From contig SAKE01000002.1 in the NCBI GenBank assembly GCA_004017275.1, positions 127,411 to 191,410 on the forward strand: a stretch of DNA of 64,000 nt, read 5' to 3'. Below are positions 60,605 through 64,000 of this stretch, one piece after another (the stretch's first letter is position 1; the number at the start of each line of letters is the position of its first letter). The stretch is from Mesorhizobium sp. GTDB taxonomy: Bacteria; Pseudomonadota; Alphaproteobacteria; Rhizobiales; Rhizobiaceae. The position numbers and the translations under genes are program-made. A model generated the notes under the pieces. It did no database searches and had not been told where the DNA came from. It saw nothing but the letters and a program-made list of their open reading frames with translations.

Positions 60605-61048
60605 CTATTGATTGATCTCGGGTTCGACGAGCTTTGCCAGGTTTCTGAGCGACTCCTGCCAGCCGAGATAGCAGGCCTCGACCGGAATGACGTCCGGAAT
60701 GCCGGCCTGGGTGATGTCAATTTCGGTGCCGACAGACACCTTTTTCAACATTACGGTCACGCGGATCTCGCCGGGCAGATTGGGATCGTCGAACCTGTCG
60801 GTATAGAGCAGCCGCTCGGAGGGAACGAGTTCGAGATACTCACCGCCGAAGGAATGGCTGTCGCCGGTTGTGAAGTTGCGGAAAGACATCTTGAACGTGC
60901 CGCCGACCTTGGCCTCGAGGTGATGGACCGTGCAGGTGAAGCCGTTCGGCGGAAGCCACTTGGCCAGCGCATCCGCTTCAACGAAGGCGCGATAGACCTT
61001 CTCCGGGCTGGTCGTCAGAACGCGATGCAAACGTACGGTGCCGGGCAT
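60605..61048 (-). CDS. SRPBCC (AHSA1)-domain protein
   Basis: The 147-residue AHSA1-type protein has a hydrophobic ligand cavity, with TSPEKVYRAFVEADALAKWL and the C-terminal GWQESLRNLAKLVEPEI. The family binds lipids or small hydrophobic compounds and often has a DNA-binding partner; none is adjacent. The start at 61048 follows AAAGGATCAAGGAT. It is 19 bases upstream of the M20 gene. Confidence 0.85.
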   Translation of the reverse strand: MPGTVRLHRVLTTSPEKVYRAFVEADALAKWLPPNGFTCTVHHLEAKVGGTFKMSFRNFTTGDSHSFGGEYLELVPSERLLYTDRFDDPNLPGEIRVTVMLKKVSVGTEIDITQAGIPDVIPVEACYLGWQESLRNLAKLVEPEINQ

Positions 61049-61652
61049 ATCCTTGATCCTTTCATGAATGCCTATTCGATACTCCAAGGACGAACGAGGC
61101 ATAGCCAGTCCGACATAGGCCCTCGGATCTTTTTCAAGTCCGCGTCCCGCTGGCGCATGTTATTCGACCCTGCGCCCCAATCAAAGTCACCCGCTTCACG
61201 CAGCCCTCGAGCAGTTCGCCGCATTGACGCTATCGATCGGCAACCGCGGCGCGGCCGTGTCGTGATGACTGCGACTGCATGGCGCTGCTCAAGTCGCCGG
61301 ACAAACTGCACCGGTTCGATCTTGACGGCTGGGAGCCGGCGCTCATTCGTTGAATCGAGACACGGCTCTATCGTCTTGTTCGTCAACAATCTTTTCTGGT
61401 TGCTCTTGGCCTTCGTCATCCAGCTATTGCCATAGCTGTCGGGCCGCAGCCTTCGCGCCAGCGCAAGATCAGCCGCCTCGCCTGAAGTGCCGAGCCATTC
61501 GGTTCCCGCCGAGCGCTGGTTTTCCTATGGTTCTCGGTTGCCCGCGGCGACGGCCAAAGGTCGGCTATTCGATCTATTTTCTTTGCAAGCCGTTAATGCG
61601 GCCGTGCTGTTAATAAGCATCCTCTAATAAGTATCCCAATCTGGGGCAAGCA
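61049..61652 (+). other. Intergenic region with no supportable gene
   Basis: 604 bases hold no recognisable gene. A short hydrophobic frame near 61365-61434 (SIVLFVNNLFWLLLAFVIQL) lacks a start and a ribosome-binding site. The AT-rich stretch near 61590-61640 is a likely promoter for the 47-residue gene. Confidence 0.4.
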
Positions 61653-61796
61653 ATGACCAAGAATCTCGGCAATGCACGCCACACGCCGGCGAAGGACCAG
61701 CAGGTCTCCCTTCTCGGCAAGGCCGCGCCGGCGCTGTTTCCGCTGGTGGCGGCGGCGCTGGGCTACATGATTGGCAAGCAGTTCTTCGGTATCTAG
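61653..61796 (+). CDS. 47-residue single-span membrane protein
   Basis: The frame reads MTKNLGNARHTPAKDQQVSL then LGKAAPALFPLVAAALGYMI and GKQFFGI, with one hydrophobic helix at residues about 24-40. CTGGGGCAAGCA before the ATG is a weak ribosome-binding site. It has the look of a conserved small membrane protein; function unknown. Confidence 0.5.
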   Translation: MTKNLGNARHTPAKDQQVSLLGKAAPALFPLVAAALGYMIGKQFFGI

Positions 61797-61877
61797 GCGC
61801 GAAGACAGGTCTTCGGTTCCTTCAAACGCTCAAACACCTGGGCGGACCGCGACAGCGGCTGTCGTCAGACATCAACG

Positions 61878-62585
61878 TCAAACATGGACATCACCGAAGG
61901 AGAGTTCGCCGTCGTCGCCGGCCGCGAAAAAAGCGAAGGCGAATAGCCCGACATAGAATGCCGCAACAATTGCCACGATCGCCAGGCCGGGAATGGGGCC
62001 GAGGGTGGCGCTGTCGATGGCCTCGCGAAGCGAGCCGACAAAGCCGGTCCTGACGCCTGCGGCCTGAAGGCTGGGGGTCGATATCTTGAGGACCCAGGCG
62101 AGCAGCAGGATCAGGAAGAGATAGAGGTAATTTCGCCGCAGGCGACGGGCCAGCGCGACACGCTGCGACAGCAGGAATTTTGGCGCGCGCAAGCCTTCGC
62201 CGACGATGAGCAGCCAATCCGAGGCGAAGTCGGGCTGCGGGGAAAAGATCTGCGCGAAATAGTGGCGCTCGAACTGACGCACGCGCGCCCGATAGAAATC
62301 GAAGAACCGATAGCGGCGCGCCTCGATCCATAGCAGCAGCAGGATCAGCAGCATGGCGAATAACAGCACGCCGTGATGCGCACTGGCCGTTGACAGCGAC
62401 ACTGAAAGCAGCGCCGCCACCACTGTGATTGCCCAGTTGGTCGTCCTGTCGAGCCGATCGCGCCATCCCGCCATGCGCGCGATCTCGGCACGATGGAAAT
62501 GCGACAGCGTGTTGACGCGCTCCGTCGATGAAAGGACGGGGCCAGCGGGCTTTGCCGACGTGTCGTTCATGGCATCCTCCGGCAA
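61878..62585 (-). CDS. DUF2270 membrane protein
   Basis: The 235-residue protein has four hydrophobic segments (near 50, 70, 155 and 215) and the DUF2270 blocks LSHFHRAEIARMAGWRDRLD and YRFFDFYRARVRQFERHYFA. The function of the family is unknown. The start is uncertain between 62585 and ATG 62570 (MNDTSAKPAG). Confidence 0.85.
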   Translation of the reverse strand: MPEDAMNDTSAKPAGPVLSSTERVNTLSHFHRAEIARMAGWRDRLDRTTNWAITVVAALLSVSLSTASAHHGVLLFAMLLILLLLWIEARRYRFFDFYRARVRQFERHYFAQIFSPQPDFASDWLLIVGEGLRAPKFLLSQRVALARRLRRNYLYLFLILLLAWVLKISTPSLQAAGVRTGFVGSLREAIDSATLGPIPGLAIVAIVAAFYVGLFAFAFFAAGDDGELSFGDVHV

Positions 62586-62763
62586 AGACTAGAACAATTT
62601 GCTGGCGGCATTGTTCCTTGTCCTCCAGGCCGCGCCAAGCACTAGAATAGATTGGCAGCCCGGCGGCGCGCCCGCCGGGCATCGGCCGCCGAATTTCGCG
62701 CCGGTCACATGGACCCTTGAGAATCCCTCTGCCTTCGGCAACATGACGGCGACGGTCGAGGGC

Positions 62764-63507
62764 ATGAAAATGAACAAGCCGATTTCCGCTGCGCCGCGCA
62801 AGTCCACGCCGCGCAAGGTGCCGATGGCGCTGACCGAGGCGTTGGTCGCGCGCACGATGCGCGCGGTCGAGGATGCCGGGCCGACGCCGGGCATGGTCTA
62901 TATGACCGATGCCGACTATGCGCGCATCCGCGACGAGGTGCTGGCCACAGCGCCGGTCGGGCCGGTGAAACTGTTTGCCTATGGCTCCCTGCTGTGGAAA
63001 CCCGCCGGCGAGGTGGGCGGCGGCCAGCGGGCGGTGGCGACGGGCTGGCATCGGTCGTTCTGCTTCACCGTGCAGCGTTTTCGCGGCACAATCGAACAGC
63101 CCGGCCTGATGATGGCGCTCGATCGCGGCGGTCAATGCCAGGGCATGGTGTTCGAGATCGCCGAGCCGGTGGCCGCCAATCTCGAAGCGCTACTGCGCCG
63201 CGAGATGACCATCCTGCCCGCCGTCAACGTGCCGCGCTGGCTGCAGGTGAGAACCGAAGGCGGCCTATGTCGCGCGCTCGGCTTCGTCGTCGATCCCGCC
63301 AACCCGCGCTATGCCGGCAAGCTCGACAAGCAGGTGATCGCGGCGACGCTGGCCACGGCGGTTGGCCATTGGGGCTCGGGTGCCGAATATCTGTTCGAAA
63401 CGATCCGCCATCTCGACGCCTGCGGCATTCGCGATCGCAATCTGTGGCGGCTGCAGGAACTGGTGGCCGAAGAGATCGGGCTGACGTCACAGCTCACCCG
63501 TCCCTGA
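62764..63507 (+). CDS. ChaC-like gamma-glutamylcyclotransferase
   Basis: The 247-residue protein has the ChaC motif VKLFAYGSLLWKPAGEVGG, with YGSL for substrate binding, then ATGWHRSFCFTVQRFRG. ChaC-type enzymes release 5-oxoproline from gamma-glutamyl peptides such as glutathione. The final codons overlap the GH127 gene on the other strand by 14 bases. The start at 62764 follows GAGGGC; ATG 62743 is an alternative. Confidence 0.86.
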   Translation: MKMNKPISAAPRKSTPRKVPMALTEALVARTMRAVEDAGPTPGMVYMTDADYARIRDEVLATAPVGPVKLFAYGSLLWKPAGEVGGGQRAVATGWHRSFCFTVQRFRGTIEQPGLMMALDRGGQCQGMVFEIAEPVAANLEALLRREMTILPAVNVPRWLQVRTEGGLCRALGFVVDPANPRYAGKLDKQVIAATLATAVGHWGSGAEYLFETIRHLDACGIRDRNLWRLQELVAEEIGLTSQLTRP

Positions 63508-64000
63508 GCCACACCAGCATTTCGCCGGACTCGCGGTTGTCCCAGGCGAAATAGGGGATGGCGGTCAGCCGCGCCTCTGCGGTGGCAGGCGGCTCGGGCC
63601 TGTAGAGCCCGTTCTGCCAGCCGTCCGCGGCATCGGCCTGCGCGGTGGCCGACAGCGTCACCACGCCGCCGAGAAGCTCCGGCCGGTACCGCGCTTCGAG
63701 ACTGGCCGTCCTTGGCAACGTCAGGCGATGCAACTGGCTGTCATTGTCGGTTGCCTCGACGCAATAGATCAGCGGACCGCGCGACAGCGCCACACGGCCG
63801 GCATCCTGGCGCACCTGCGGGTTGGCGTAGAGCCGCTCGATCGGCATGTCGAGGTCGAGCCGGACCTGATCGCCCTTTTTCCAGGTCCGCCGGATCGCGG
63901 CGTAGCCGTCGCTGGTGGCATCCGCCAGCTTGACCGTTTCGCCATTGATCGTGAGCGCGGCGCTGCTGCTCCATGTCGGGATGCGCAGATGCAGCGTGAA
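63494..64000 (-). CDS. GH127 beta-L-arabinofuranosidase-like protein, C-terminal part
   Basis: The minus strand is open from the window edge down to the stop at 63494-63496. It encodes a C-terminal beta domain with HLRIPTWSSSAALTINGE and VRQDAGRVALSRGPLIYCVE, typical of GH127 (DUF1680) proteins. The catalytic (alpha/alpha)6 domain lies outside the window. Such enzymes remove beta-L-arabinofuranose from plant hydroxyproline-rich glycans. The fit with a plant-associated bacterium is an inference. Confidence 0.82.
   Translation of the reverse strand, partial: FTLHLRIPTWSSSAALTINGETVKLADATSDGYAAIRRTWKKGDQVRLDLDMPIERLYANPQVRQDAGRVALSRGPLIYCVEATDNDSQLHRLTLPRTASLEARYRPELLGGVVTLSATAQADAADGWQNGLYRPEPPATAEARLTAIPYFAWDNRESGEMLVWLRDG

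Overview
The window looks like a chromosomal segment of a high-GC alphaproteobacterium of the Rhizobiales, most likely Mesorhizobium or a close relative. This rests on the NasT/NasS-controlled nitrate locus, the very large number of ABC importers, DUF1127 and DUF2270 proteins, PrsDE-type secretion with a GH16 glycanase, and short palindromic repeats of the kind common in Mesorhizobium. The species assignment is an inference.

Layout. 1-1200: end of a PAP2 phosphatase gene and a small gene graveyard (a frameshifted, truncated potA-like ATPase and the tail of an oxidoreductase). 1279-14199: nitrate assimilation, with nasT-nasS, nrtA-nrtB-nrtC (ABC importer), a NarK-type MFS transporter, nirB-nirD and nasA. 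Two sigma-54 promoters, each followed by an ANTAR-type two-hexaloop leader and an overlapping terminator, precede nrtA and a 63-codon nrtA-like stub coupled to narK. 14298-18342: BrnA-like protein, a cupin and a putrescine-oxidase-like flavoprotein beside a TOBE fragment of a potA-like gene, a small unknown protein and hisC.

18493-27015: a catabolic island with an SDR, a HisD-like dehydrogenase, a zinc alcohol dehydrogenase, a HutC-like GntR regulator, an APH-fold kinase and a TauABC-like importer. Four promoters share the 12-bp core TATATRCWTGTA, so it looks like one regulon. The HisD-like enzyme has altered zinc ligands and probably does not act on histidinol. The importer has a structured 5' leader. 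27042-30814: a heterodimeric ABC exporter.

30964-44169: a peptide/opine-type ABC importer with two luciferase-like monooxygenases, a double-DUF427 protein, a ThuA-like protein, an aldehyde dehydrogenase and a large amidase, suggesting uptake and oxidative breakdown of an unknown amide or heteroatom-bearing compound. 44315-50296: small proteins, then a secreted RTX-GH16 glycanase with its own type I exporter (PrsD/PrsE-like). 50358-55986: a remnant, an SDR with an ECF sigma factor carrying a SnoaL-like tail, then a TetR regulator divergent from an SDR-hydrolase-quinone oxidoreductase set. 56143-64000: a BTAD/TolB/TPR regulator, small proteins, VOC, M20 peptidase, SRPBCC, DUF2270, ChaC-like cyclotransferase and the 3' part of a GH127 gene cut by the window end.

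Three repeat insertions deserve attention: a 160-bp palindrome read in frame inside nasA, a second copy between two convergent genes at 41965-42123, and a different palindrome that forms the C-terminal tail of the cupin. No tRNA, rRNA, CRISPR array or intact insertion sequence was seen.
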